NCBI GenBank assembly: GCA_003389215.1
Contig: QQVP01000110.1
Coordinates: 1 to 64,000 of the forward strand
Direction of reading: 5' to 3'
DNA: 64,000 nt
DNA from: Planctomycetota bacterium
Lineage (GTDB): Bacteria > Planctomycetota > Planctomycetia > Pirellulales > UBA7805
A program made the position numbers and the translations under genes. A model generated the notes under the pieces. It saw only the letters and a program-made list of their open reading frames with translations. It was not told where the DNA came from and searched no databases. Each line of letters starts with the position of its first letter. Position 1 is the first letter of the stretch. Positions 48,873 through 58,360 of the stretch are shown here, in pieces.

Positions 48873-49841
48873 ATGGCCACCGCGACCGCTCAGAAAACTC
48901 GTCCGACGGCAAGACTCCGTGCTCGTACTCGCTCGAATCGCGTCAGTTCAGAGCGACTGAAAACACTGCGATTGCGGGAAATCACCTTCATCCCCTGCCA
49001 GAGTTTCCGACTACGTCATCCGGCCACCGTGCCCGAGTGGACCGAAAGCCCGCACCTGAAGGCCGTCGAGTTGGGTGAGGTGACCCCCAAGGTGCCGAAG
49101 CTCAGCGGCTTTCCCGCCCACCTAATGCGGATGTGTGAGACGCCGATTCTGGAAGTGGCCGACGAGCGACTCTTCTTCCGCCGCATGAATTATCTAAAGT
49201 TCCGCGCCCACAACCTCCGCGACAAACTCAAGTCGACGGCGACCTCCGCTGAAATCGGCGACGTGGAAGCTGCGATCGCCGCTGCTGAGCGGATTCGCAA
49301 CTACATCATCCAAGCCAACACGCGGCTGGTGATCTCGATCGCCAAGAAGTTCTCCGACGCGACGAACGATTTTGACGAAATGCTCAGCCAGGGTATCACC
49401 TCGCTAATGAACTCGGTCGAGAAGTTCGACTTCGATCGAGGGTTCCGTTTCAGCACCTACGCCACGACGGTGATCCAGCGAGACCTTTACCGGCTCGTCG
49501 TCAAGAATCGGAATCAGCGGACCCGCTTCAACACCGGAGCAGAAGAAGTCTTTGCCGGCTGCGCTGGCGACCAGGCCGAAGAGAACCGGGCCGCCCGTAA
49601 CGCAACCCAGACTTACGGTCGACTCACCGAGATGATCGAACGGCTCGACCCACGGGAGATGCGGATCATCCGCTCGCGGTTCGGGTTCGATACGGAAGGG
49701 GGCCGCAAGGAAACGTATACGAGTCTTGGCAAGGAACTTGGCATCTCCAAGGAGCGCGTGCGGCAACTCGCCGAGCGCGCACTCGCCAAGCTGCGCAAGG
49801 CCGCTCCCGAGTTCGGTCTGGCGGCGAGATTCGACTACTAG
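48873..49841 (+). CDS. RNA polymerase sigma-70 family factor
   Basis: 'NTRLVISIAKKFSDATNDFDEMLSQGITSLMNSVEKFDFDRGFRFSTYATTVIQRDLYRLV', 'LDPREMRIIRSRFGF...TYTSLGKELGISKERVRQLAERALAKLR'. Confidence 0.93.
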   Translation: MATATAQKTRPTARLRARTRSNRVSSERLKTLRLREITFIPCQSFRLRHPATVPEWTESPHLKAVELGEVTPKVPKLSGFPAHLMRMCETPILEVADERLFFRRMNYLKFRAHNLRDKLKSTATSAEIGDVEAAIAAAERIRNYIIQANTRLVISIAKKFSDATNDFDEMLSQGITSLMNSVEKFDFDRGFRFSTYATTVIQRDLYRLVVKNRNQRTRFNTGAEEVFAGCAGDQAEENRAARNATQTYGRLTEMIERLDPREMRIIRSRFGFDTEGGRKETYTSLGKELGISKERVRQLAERALAKLRKAAPEFGLAARFDY

Positions 49842-49844
49842 GCT

Positions 49845-50261
49845 TTGTTTCAAGAGTGGGTGGTCGCCCCCTTGATGCTCGCCGAGGTGGCTACCGCGCT
49901 GGCCCTGCTCGTCGTGACGCCCCCGCAGGTGAGTACCGATCTGGTGTGGACGGGGCTGGCATCGACGGGGCTGGCATCGACGGGGCTGGCATCGACGGGG
50001 CTGGCATGGACGGGGCTGGCATGGACGGGGCTGGCATGGATGGGGCTGGCATGGACGGGGGCGGGTCTGGCCGTCGCGACCTGGCTGATGACGCTCTTGG
50101 TCGCCATGCCCCAGCACGCCCGCCTGGCCCGCGGCTACGATCCCCAGATACAGCGCAACCTGGTGCGTGGCAACTGGTACCGTACCGCGGCTTGGACGCT
50201 GCGAGGGCTTCTGGTGCTGACGATGTTGGGTCAGACCTTGTCAATTTCGGGGTCACGGTGA
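49845..50261 (+). CDS. Small membrane protein with tandem-repeat-expanded segment
   Basis: TTG start; 'LAEVATALALLVV...LAVATWLMTLLVAMPQHARLARGYDPQIQRNLVRGNWYRTAAWTLRGLLVLTMLG'. Confidence 0.65.
   Translation: MFQEWVVAPLMLAEVATALALLVVTPPQVSTDLVWTGLASTGLASTGLASTGLAWTGLAWTGLAWMGLAWTGAGLAVATWLMTLLVAMPQHARLARGYDPQIQRNLVRGNWYRTAAWTLRGLLVLTMLGQTLSISGSR
49941..50060 (+). repeat. 15-bp tandem repeat, 8 units
   Basis: CTGGCATSGACGGGG x8 (first unit CTGGTGTGGACGGGG; one unit GATGGGG), in frame, encoding repeated LA(S/W)TG. Confidence 0.95.
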
Positions 50262-50354
50262 CCATAACTCCGGGCGGTGAAAGCAGTTCACGGTGGAACG
50301 GCTCGAGCAGCGCCCCGCCGGCATGGCAGAGAGAACAGAGGCAGGTTTACGGAA

Positions 50355-51257
50355 ATGACGGAAATGACGAGCGTCCCCTGCGACTTGACCACAGTCGCCA
50401 CCAACATCGAGGCAACCGTGCCGGAAGAAGTCAAATGCATGGAAGTTTGGGGCGGCTGCGGTGCCGTCTCCCAGGGATTCTCTCGGCCCGGCTTGGACGT
50501 CTGGATCTGGAGCCGACCCCAGGGCGACTCGGCTGCGGCGGGCGGCGAGCTTCATCTGCTCTCTTCCTGCGCCTCGGGTCGCATCACCCGCATGCTCGTG
50601 GCGGACGTTTGTGCTCACGGCTCCGTTTTCGCCGAACTTGCGGGCAGCCTTCGCGACATGATGCTCCGCAACCTCAATCAAATTCGCCAGACACGGTTTG
50701 TCGAGTCGATGAGTCGTAGTCTGCACGACTTCGCCCCCAAAGGCGGATTCTCCACCGCGCTCATCGCGACGTACTTCGCACCGCGACGCACGTTCTCGCT
50801 CTGCAACACCGGCCATCCTCCGGCCTTGCACTATCGTCAGTCCGACCGTAGCTGGACGCTACTCAAGCAGGCGCCAGCCGACACGGTAGGGCGCAAGTCG
50901 TTCGCGGCCGACGTCACCAGCGAAGCAGAGTACCAGCAGTTCGAGTTTCACCTGGAAACCGGCGACATGGTCATCGGCTACAGCAATACGCTCGCCGAAT
51001 GTCGCGATGCCGACGGGAACTACCTGGGCGTCGATGGCGTGCTCGATCGCGTGCGGCGTTTGGATGCCACGGCTCCGGACGAGCTGGCGACTCGCCTGGT
51101 CGATTCGATTCGCGACGAGCGTACGGAAAATCTACAGGCCGAAGACGCCACGATCCTGGTCTGTCAGGCGACCGACAAGCGGGTGCCATGGAAAGACAAC
51201 CTGATGGCTCCGCTACGGCTGCTTACCGGTGCGACCGACAAGACGCGCCTCACTTAG
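50355..51257 (+). CDS. SpoIIE/PP2C-type serine phosphatase
   Basis: 'GGELHLLSSCASGRITRMLVADVCAHGSVFAELAGSLRDMM', 'FSTALIATYFAPRRTFSLCNTGHPPALHYR', 'GDMVIGYSNTLAECRDADGNYLGVDGVL', 'EDATILVCQAT'. Confidence 0.88.
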   Translation: MTEMTSVPCDLTTVATNIEATVPEEVKCMEVWGGCGAVSQGFSRPGLDVWIWSRPQGDSAAAGGELHLLSSCASGRITRMLVADVCAHGSVFAELAGSLRDMMLRNLNQIRQTRFVESMSRSLHDFAPKGGFSTALIATYFAPRRTFSLCNTGHPPALHYRQSDRSWTLLKQAPADTVGRKSFAADVTSEAEYQQFEFHLETGDMVIGYSNTLAECRDADGNYLGVDGVLDRVRRLDATAPDELATRLVDSIRDERTENLQAEDATILVCQATDKRVPWKDNLMAPLRLLTGATDKTRLT

Positions 51258-51285
51258 GGCTGCGTACCGTCAACTGCCGCGACGG

Positions 51286-52815
51286 CTAGCTCCATTGCTG
51301 TCGCAGTTCTTGGGCTGTCTTTCGGATCTCGCGCAGCTCGTCGGCACTCTTACGAGTGAGATTCTTCAATTGCATGGACATGCGGTTGTTGCCGCGGAGG
51401 CGCTTTTCGTGGCGGGCCAGGAAATCCCAGTAGAGCGTGGTAAAGGGGCAGGCCCGCTCGCCGACCGCCAGGGCGGGATCGAACTGGCAACCGCGACAGT
51501 AGTTGCTCATGCGATCGATGTACTTGCCCGTGGCACAATAGGGCTTGGAGGCCATGACGCCCTCGTCCGCGAATTGCGACATCCCGAGCGAATTGGGCAG
51601 CTCGACCCATTCGACCGCATCGACGTAGATGGCCAGGTACCACTGGTGAACCTCGCGAGGATCGACCCCCAGCAGCAGGCAGAAGAGACCCGTCACCATC
51701 AGGCGCTGAATGTGGTGCGCGTAGCCGTGATCGAGCGTCTGCGTGATCGCCTGTCGCAGACAGTTCATCTCCGTATCGCCCGTCCAGAAGAACTCCGGCA
51801 ACGGCACCTTGGCCCGCAGCGTGTTGCGGTCGAGGTAACCCGGCATGTAGAGCCAGTAGATGCCGCGAACATACTCGCGCCAGCCGAGCACCTGGCGAAT
51901 GAATCCCTCGACGGCGTTGAGCGGGGCGCGGCCCGCACGATAGGCCGCCTCGGCCGCCGCCACGACGTCCCGCGGGTCAAGCAACTTGAGATTCAGTGCC
52001 GCGGAAATGCGGGCGTGGAACAGGTAGGGTTCGTCGGTCCACATCGCATCCTGATACTCGCCGAACTGCGGCAGGCGACGCTCGATAAAGTCGGCGAGGG
52101 CCGCGGTCGCCTGACGCGGCGTCACCGGCCAATCAAATTGCTCCAGGCGACCGGGGTGCTTGGCGAATTTTCGCTCGACGAGATCGAGGACTTCCCGTGT
52201 GGTTGCGTCGGGACGGAACCGCTTGACGCGTGGCAGCTCGCCGGGGCCCGCTCGCGGAAAGCTCCCGCGGTTTTCCGCATCGTAGTTCCACTTACCGCCG
52301 ACCGGCGCGTCGCCATCCATCAGCACCCCGGTCTGGCGGCGTAGCTCGCGATAGTAGTACTCCAGACGCAACTGCTTCCGACCGGAGGCGTGCTCGGCAA
52401 ACTGGGCCGGCGTGCTGAAGAAATGACGGTCGTCGCGTACTTCCAGCGGGACCTCAACGGCACGAGCCGTCTCGCGAAGCTGCTCGAGCACACGCCACTC
52501 ACCCGGCTGGACGACGATCAGCCGCTGGGGAGCGTGGTTTCGCACCGCGGCCTGCAGTGCGGCGGCCAGCGTCTTGCGATTGCCACGATCGTCGAGCTGC
52601 CGATAGTGGACGACGATGTTGCGCTTGCGTAGGGCGTCGCGGAAATGGCGCATCGCGGAGAGAAACAGGGCGATGCGAGCCTTGTGGCTCCAGACATGGG
52701 TCGACTCTTCGGCCACCTCGGCCATCCAAACCGCGTCCGACTTCTTGTCGAAATCGTCAAACGCCGCGGAGTTGGCATTGAGCTGATCGCCGAGCACCAG
52801 CACGAGATTACGCAT
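51286..52815 (-). CDS. Cryptochrome/photolyase-related protein, probable FeS-BCP/DPRP type
   Basis: 'LVLVLGDQLNANSAAFDDFDKKSDAVWMAEVAEESTHVWSHKARIALFLSAMRHF', 'GWREYVRGIYWLYMPGYLDRN', four-Cys 'CATGKYIDRMSNYCRGCQFDPALAVGERAC'. Confidence 0.92.
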   Translation of the reverse strand: MRNLVLVLGDQLNANSAAFDDFDKKSDAVWMAEVAEESTHVWSHKARIALFLSAMRHFRDALRKRNIVVHYRQLDDRGNRKTLAAALQAAVRNHAPQRLIVVQPGEWRVLEQLRETARAVEVPLEVRDDRHFFSTPAQFAEHASGRKQLRLEYYYRELRRQTGVLMDGDAPVGGKWNYDAENRGSFPRAGPGELPRVKRFRPDATTREVLDLVERKFAKHPGRLEQFDWPVTPRQATAALADFIERRLPQFGEYQDAMWTDEPYLFHARISAALNLKLLDPRDVVAAAEAAYRAGRAPLNAVEGFIRQVLGWREYVRGIYWLYMPGYLDRNTLRAKVPLPEFFWTGDTEMNCLRQAITQTLDHGYAHHIQRLMVTGLFCLLLGVDPREVHQWYLAIYVDAVEWVELPNSLGMSQFADEGVMASKPYCATGKYIDRMSNYCRGCQFDPALAVGERACPFTTLYWDFLARHEKRLRGNNRMSMQLKNLTRKSADELREIRKTAQELRQQWS

Positions 52816-52881
52816 CGCGCGGGACCCTCCGCCGCCAAATACGCCGTGCCGAAGCGAGCCTGGGGCCTAGCGGGCACGCCT

Positions 52882-53391
52882 TCAGGCCGTCCAGTTCTTG
52901 CGGTCGAACGCCAGGTAGTTGAGCAGGATCGGCAGCTCGTAGAGCGAAAGCAGAATGAACAGCGTAAACCCCTTCGGGTATTTTTCGGCGAACTCCGACA
53001 TGTCGCGGTGCTTCGTATAGAACTTGTGCGTCCAGTTCTGGAACTGGTGACACAACACGATCAACACCAGGTACACCCACGGATACAACCACCACGGCCC
53101 GAGCGGAACGACCTTGAACAGGGCGAGGATCAGCAGGATCGAGATTACGTTGACCAAGAACACCCGCACCGGAATATTAAAGGCCAGCACCACGAAATAG
53201 ACAGCCAAAATGCCCAGCACGATCCAGTCGGGATTGACGGGCAAGAAGTCCGCCAGCCAATAGGCCAGCCCAAACAGACCAAAATAGGTACCGGCCACGG
53301 CTATCAGGTGGGTCAGGTTGAGGCCGAACTGGGAATGGCGACAAAGGTGGCGACGATAGATCTCGTCGAAGTCGATATTGAGGATGTTCAT
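52882..53391 (-). CDS. Polytopic membrane protein (distantly DUF962/Mpo1-like topology, uncertain)
   Basis: 'FDEIYRRHLCRHSQFGLNLTHLIAVAGTYFGLFGLAYW...CHQFQNWTHKFYTKHRDMSEF'; start overlaps upstream stop by 4 bp. Confidence 0.75.
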   Translation of the reverse strand: MNILNIDFDEIYRRHLCRHSQFGLNLTHLIAVAGTYFGLFGLAYWLADFLPVNPDWIVLGILAVYFVVLAFNIPVRVFLVNVISILLILALFKVVPLGPWWLYPWVYLVLIVLCHQFQNWTHKFYTKHRDMSEFAEKYPKGFTLFILLSLYELPILLNYLAFDRKNWTA

Positions 53392-55562
53392 GGCGTCGTC
53401 TCCGATTGCAAACGCGGCCTCCGCGGCGCGACGGCGCGATTTGCGCGCTGCCGACCGTATGGTAGCCGAGACTGAAGGGCCGCCCCTACCCCCATCGCCA
53501 ACGCACGGGCCCCCATCGCCAACAAGCGGGAGAGCGGGATCCGCAGCACTTCGGCGATGGTCGATGTGATCGCGTCGATTTCGTGATCGGTGATGGTAAG
53601 CGGCGGCGTCAGCTTGAAGATGTGCGGCTCGTACTGGCAGAAGCCCATCAAGAGCGGATCGGTGCGGTGTCGCGTCATGGCCAGCAGGTAGAGGCGGTGT
53701 GCTAATTTGCGCAGTCGCGCGCTCCGCCACGAGTCGTATTCAAGCTCGATGCCGATCAGCATGCCAAACACCCGGACGTCGCGCACCGAGCGACAGCCAC
53801 GCAACTTCGCCGCCAACTGCTCGGCGAGGAGCCGACCCGCATGGGCGACCCGCTGCGAAAGCTGCAGATCCTGGGCCCGCTCGATAACATTGGTCGCGGT
53901 GAGGTAGCCCATCCGGTAACCGTGGGCCGCTTCCCAGGCTTTGAGCAGCGGACAATCGAGTTCGGCCATGCGCGTGCGGATCGCCTCGTTGTAGAGCGTT
54001 ACGGCGAAGGGGAACATCATGTCGGACGTGCCCTTGCCGATCGTCATCAAGTCGGGCGTGATGTCGAGATGCCGCGCCCGCACGAACGGCCCGGTGCGGA
54101 ACATGCCGGTCTGCACCTCGTCACAGAAGAGGTAATAGCCGTACTTTTGCCGCGCGGCGTCGAGAAACTCGAGCACGGCGCGGGGGATCTCGCGCACGCC
54201 ACCGACCCCCTGCACGAGCTCCGCCTGAACGACGGCCACGGGATGCTGCTTGAGGGCGGCGGTCAGCTGCTCGACCGCGTCCGCGGCAAAGGGATCGACG
54301 TAAACCACGTGGGGATAGAGCGGCGCGAGCCCCGACTTGTAATAGGGCCGCGCCGTGCCGGTCAGGGCGAAGAGCGTCTTGCCACCAAACCCTCCGCCGA
54401 GGGCGAGCACAGTCTGCTTGGGCCAGGCGGCCGCCAGGGCCAGCTTCAGCGCGCTCTCGACAGCCGACGCCCCACTGACCGCCGGCGCGAAATGCTCGAT
54501 GCCGGTCAGTTCGTGCAGGTGCCGGCCCAGACGACCGCGAATGTCGGGCTCGTCGGCCAGTTGTTCGATTTCCTCGACGTACGATTCGGGGTTGTGGCCG
54601 CGCACGCTGCAGGCCACGCCCGCCACGCCGTCGAAGATGCGTCGCTCGCCGATCTGCACGTGGTGACCGCGAGCTTGAATCTCCTCCCGATCGAAGCCAA
54701 GCGCGGCGGTGACCTTCCGCAGCGAAGGGCTGTAGTAGCGGGCAAACTGCTCGGCGGCCTGCCCGCGGTCTTCGGCGATCGCCCGTAGGGGGGCCGCGTG
54801 CTCGGCGCGAAACTCGGCGTCGGCCGCTTCCAGACAGCGGACCAAGTGCCGGCTGGAGATTGTGTTCGGCTGAAACGTCGTGGAATGAAACGTCGTCATG
54901 CCGGCCCGCTGCCAGTGATCGTAGTGCTCGCGACGCGCGGCGAAGGCGGCGAAGGGCACCTCGCGGTCGACGAACGACTCGTCGAACACGACGACGTCGG
55001 GCGACGACGGGGCAGGCCACTGCAAACGGCCTGAGCGCAAGTCGCCAAGACACGCGCGCGAGACCCCCAAGATCGTCACGGGCCGGTGGCGGCTCAGCAA
55101 TTCGCCCAGCGGCTCGGCCACTGCGGCGAGCGCGGCGGGCACCACCGCGACAAAGCCGAGCGGCTGCTCGTCGTGCGCGGCCGCGGCCACCTCGCCGGCG
55201 TGGCGAGCGACGGTCAGCTCGGGAATGAACTCGATCTGGCCGTCGGGAAGTTCGAGTTTGGCGAAGTGCGGCAGCAGCCCGTCAGGATCGATCAGCAAGC
55301 CGCGCGTCGCGGCCGACTCAAGATTTCGCACGTAGCGGGCCAACTTGGTGGCCCCGCTAAACGCCTCTTCCAGGCCGTTGGCCAGGAAGATCTGCCGATC
55401 GACCGCCGGCTCGCCCGGAGCGTCCTCGGGCCATGTCGTGCTCACATAACGCGAGAGGCAGAAGCAGCACTGCGCAACGTGCGGGTTGATGTAGACCCGA
55501 AACAGATTGGGAATCTGTCCGTCGATGATCTCCTGGCAGGTTTCCAGCACGGACGACGACAA
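53388..55562 (-). CDS. Large class-III aminotransferase
   Basis: C-terminal part 'FAPAVSGASAVESALKLALAAAWPKQTVLALGGGFGGKT', 'GYYLFCDEVQTGMFRTGPFVRARHLDITPDLMTIGKGTSDMMFPFAVTLYNE'; extra ~300-aa N-terminal region. Confidence 0.88.
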   Translation of the reverse strand: MSSSVLETCQEIIDGQIPNLFRVYINPHVAQCCFCLSRYVSTTWPEDAPGEPAVDRQIFLANGLEEAFSGATKLARYVRNLESAATRGLLIDPDGLLPHFAKLELPDGQIEFIPELTVARHAGEVAAAAHDEQPLGFVAVVPAALAAVAEPLGELLSRHRPVTILGVSRACLGDLRSGRLQWPAPSSPDVVVFDESFVDREVPFAAFAARREHYDHWQRAGMTTFHSTTFQPNTISSRHLVRCLEAADAEFRAEHAAPLRAIAEDRGQAAEQFARYYSPSLRKVTAALGFDREEIQARGHHVQIGERRIFDGVAGVACSVRGHNPESYVEEIEQLADEPDIRGRLGRHLHELTGIEHFAPAVSGASAVESALKLALAAAWPKQTVLALGGGFGGKTLFALTGTARPYYKSGLAPLYPHVVYVDPFAADAVEQLTAALKQHPVAVVQAELVQGVGGVREIPRAVLEFLDAARQKYGYYLFCDEVQTGMFRTGPFVRARHLDITPDLMTIGKGTSDMMFPFAVTLYNEAIRTRMAELDCPLLKAWEAAHGYRMGYLTATNVIERAQDLQLSQRVAHAGRLLAEQLAAKLRGCRSVRDVRVFGMLIGIELEYDSWRSARLRKLAHRLYLLAMTRHRTDPLLMGFCQYEPHIFKLTPPLTITDHEIDAITSTIAEVLRIPLSRLLAMGARALAMGVGAALQSRLPYGRQRANRAVAPRRPRLQSETTP

Positions 55563-55568
55563 GACACT

Positions 55569-57431
55569 CTAGCCCGCTAACATGCTGTGCTTCCCCACGT
55601 TCGACTGCACGTGCGAGAAGTTGTTGCGAAGGTACTCTTGGAACACGCTACTATGCTTGCGCCGCATGAACAAGTCGGCCGAGATGCAGTCGTGTTTCCC
55701 GAAGGGCGAATGCGGCATGCCGTCCTGCTTGACGTAACGCAGCTGAATCTTGGAAATCGGCAGCTCCGCGTGCGTTTCCCAGAAGCGGACAAACTCCTCT
55801 TTCGTGAAAAACAACTCGACGTGGTAGCCGAGTTCCCGCACCATGGCGTGAAACAGGTACGAGCTGATCGGGTTTTCTTCGAGCCGGTCCCAGAGGCGGC
55901 CAATGGCGTCCTTGGGCATCTCCAGCGCCCCGGCACCGCCGCCTTCGCCATCGCCCTGGTCGTAATACTTGTAAACGTCGATCGTTTCGCTGGCGGCCTG
56001 CGATTTGCGGATCTCGATGTTCGACGGTTCCCGATCGGCAAACACCTCTAGCACGGCCTCGCCGCTGGTGGCCGAAAGCGTCTCTTGCTTGACGAAGTAC
56101 CGCGACTTCTCCTTGGCCCGCACGTAGAGCCGCAGCAGCAACGCCCCGCTGGCCGGGTTGTAGAGATAGCGCCCGAACGCCTCTTCGCTGCGAGAGGTGG
56201 CCACCAGGCGATCTTCGACCGGGTCGTAGAGCAGCACCCTTTCGATCGTATCGGCGACCGTCGTGACCTCGCTGCCCGAGCCGTGGACCGGCACGAAGAA
56301 GCACGTGCCCATACTGATGTACGAGTAGTTGGGGACGACGAACAGTTCTTTGTCGTCGGCGCGAAGCGCGTCGATCGTCGTCCGCATCAGCGTGCCTGCG
56401 TCGAGCTTGACGCGATAGCCGTCGATGCGCGGCGGACCGGCCGTCTTGATCGTGGAAACAACCGTGCGACCGGGAAACGTCTGGCCGAAGTGTACCACGC
56501 CGGTGTTGTAGCCCACGACCTTCACATCGCGATAGCCATAGCAGTTGTACAGGGACAGTAGCTCCGAGACGCTCTGCGGGTAAAGCGTATCGAACCAGCA
56601 CGACCGCAGTCGCGACGACCAACGACGCAGCGGACCGACAAAGAGCGCGACGAGCTGCCCGACGAGCAGGAAGCTGAGCACGGTTGCCAGGCCACGCAGT
56701 CCCGCCGAGAGCGGGCCGCCGGGGTTGTGCTCACCAAGCACTTCGCGCCAGGGTCGGTTGCGGCCCAGCAGGGTCAATTCGCGGCAGCTTGCGCGGCGCA
56801 TCGTCCCGGCTTCCGCCGCTTCGGTGGCCACCATCGCCCAAAGGTCCGACTCGTTGAGGAACGTGCTGGAGATGCGTCTCGGCACCAAGGGGGCCAGCCA
56901 GCTTAGCGATCGCAGGCGACAGGCCAGCCGTGTGCCGTCTCCGAGCAGGTGCCCCGCCCGCAGAAAGGTGATCGGGACCCCGTCGAGGCGTCGGCGGACC
57001 TCCGCTTCGTCACGAATCGTCCGGGCGTCGGCGAAGTGGCGGAGGAACGTCCCCACCAGGAGCACCCGAGTGCCGGGCGACTCTTTCGCCCGTCGGGCAA
57101 TGTCGTCGACCAGCGCCGTTTGAGCAGCGTCATGCTTTGCGGCGAGCAGCAACACGATGGCAGCGACCGAAGCGTCCGCATCGCCGGCGTTGGCAACTTC
57201 GTCCCACCGGCAGGGTTGCAGCGACGGATGCGAGCCTGGGCGCTTTTCTGCGGCCGCCGCCGACACCGGAAGCGACTGGCCAAGGGCGGCCGCTAGCCGA
57301 TCGACAACCCGGGCGACAAGCCGAGCATCGACCGCGGCGACAGGCAGCAGAGCAGGGGGGCTTTCGGCAGAGGGCTCGGCAGCGGAGCCAGACTGGGCGT
57401 CGGGGTAGGCAAGATTACCTTGGGTCTTCAT
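55569..57431 (-). CDS. Fused NAD(P)-binding-like/FAD-linked oxidase-like protein
   Basis: C-terminal PCMH-like 'VVSTIKTAGPPRIDGYRVKLDAGTLMRTTIDALRADDKELFVVPNYSYISMGTCFFVPVHGSGSEVTTVADTIERVLLYDP'; N-terminal epimerase-like 'SPGTRVLLVGTFLRHFADARTIRDEAEVRRRLDGVPITFLRAGHLLGDGTR'. Confidence 0.7.
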   Translation of the reverse strand: MKTQGNLAYPDAQSGSAAEPSAESPPALLPVAAVDARLVARVVDRLAAALGQSLPVSAAAAEKRPGSHPSLQPCRWDEVANAGDADASVAAIVLLLAAKHDAAQTALVDDIARRAKESPGTRVLLVGTFLRHFADARTIRDEAEVRRRLDGVPITFLRAGHLLGDGTRLACRLRSLSWLAPLVPRRISSTFLNESDLWAMVATEAAEAGTMRRASCRELTLLGRNRPWREVLGEHNPGGPLSAGLRGLATVLSFLLVGQLVALFVGPLRRWSSRLRSCWFDTLYPQSVSELLSLYNCYGYRDVKVVGYNTGVVHFGQTFPGRTVVSTIKTAGPPRIDGYRVKLDAGTLMRTTIDALRADDKELFVVPNYSYISMGTCFFVPVHGSGSEVTTVADTIERVLLYDPVEDRLVATSRSEEAFGRYLYNPASGALLLRLYVRAKEKSRYFVKQETLSATSGEAVLEVFADREPSNIEIRKSQAASETIDVYKYYDQGDGEGGGAGALEMPKDAIGRLWDRLEENPISSYLFHAMVRELGYHVELFFTKEEFVRFWETHAELPISKIQLRYVKQDGMPHSPFGKHDCISADLFMRRKHSSVFQEYLRNNFSHVQSNVGKHSMLAG

Positions 57432-58329
57432 CCCGATGTCCGTTCGTCATCGAAACCCCATTGGCGAACACGCCGCCACCATACTGCACCTTATCCTCGG
57501 CGGCAATGAGCGGCGTCAGCGCCTCGTGCGGCGAGGTGAGCAATATGACGGTCGAGCCGAGTTCGAAGGTGCCGATCCACTCGCCGCGTTCGACCGGTCG
57601 TGGATCCTTGAAGCGGCGCCGCTGCACCAGTCGCGAGCGACGCTTCAGGCCGGTGCTGAAGGGATGCGTGATGTTGCCAACTCCCCAGCCGGCGACCATC
57701 ACGACCGCCATCGGGCCGAAGTTGGTCGAGAAACGCATCACAACCCGTTCGTTGAGCGTGAAGACCGGATACTCTTCGCGCTGGTAGGGGGGATGCACCA
57801 GCAGACGACGGCCTGGCACGTGGCATATCTCTTCCAGCATTCCGTCTTGCGGCGCGAAGACGCGGTGACAGTCGGCCGGCGAGAGAAAGAAGATGGCGTA
57901 ACGACCGCCGCGGAAGGGCGTCTCATCGGTGTCGGCCAGTAACGAGCCGACTGAGTACTTGGTTCCCTTGACCGTCAGCTCCGCCTGCTGATCGACGACG
58001 CCCACGTCTTGGACCGTGCCGTCGCAGGGACTGACAAAGTGGTCGGCCTCTTCGGGAAGCGGCCGCAGCTCGGGCCGAATGCCGCGCGTGAACAGGGCGT
58101 TGAACGATCGATACGACTCGAGCGGATGTTCCAGGTCGTCTTCGACCAGCGCCGGGTACTTCTTTCCGTAGATCGTGCGGTACAGCTTCAGGCGAAGCCG
58201 CTGCGAAGGAATCGGCACGCGCGAGAGCTTCACCCCCATCTTCATCAGCCACATATTGAACAGGCCGCCATGGATCGAACTGGCCTGGCGGACCTGTTCG
58301 ATGCGGGCATTCAACTTTCCTGTGGGCAT
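57415..58329 (-). CDS. psd: Phosphatidylserine decarboxylase
   Basis: 'YRSFNALFTRGIRPELRPLPEEADHFVSPCDGTVQDVG', 'AIFFLSPADCHRVFAP', 'WIGTFELGSTVILL' with the LGST self-cleavage motif; likely start MPTGKLNARIEQ. Confidence 0.93.
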   Translation of the reverse strand: MPTGKLNARIEQVRQASSIHGGLFNMWLMKMGVKLSRVPIPSQRLRLKLYRTIYGKKYPALVEDDLEHPLESYRSFNALFTRGIRPELRPLPEEADHFVSPCDGTVQDVGVVDQQAELTVKGTKYSVGSLLADTDETPFRGGRYAIFFLSPADCHRVFAPQDGMLEEICHVPGRRLLVHPPYQREEYPVFTLNERVVMRFSTNFGPMAVVMVAGWGVGNITHPFSTGLKRRSRLVQRRRFKDPRPVERGEWIGTFELGSTVILLTSPHEALTPLIAAEDKVQYGGGVFANGVSMTNGHRDEDPR

Positions 58330-58360
58330 GAGGGCAACCGCGTTCTCGCCGTGTGGCTTG

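Noticed and set aside
49941-50060. Possible CRISPR array
   Set aside because: Contiguous 15-bp tandem units without spacers; no cas genes.
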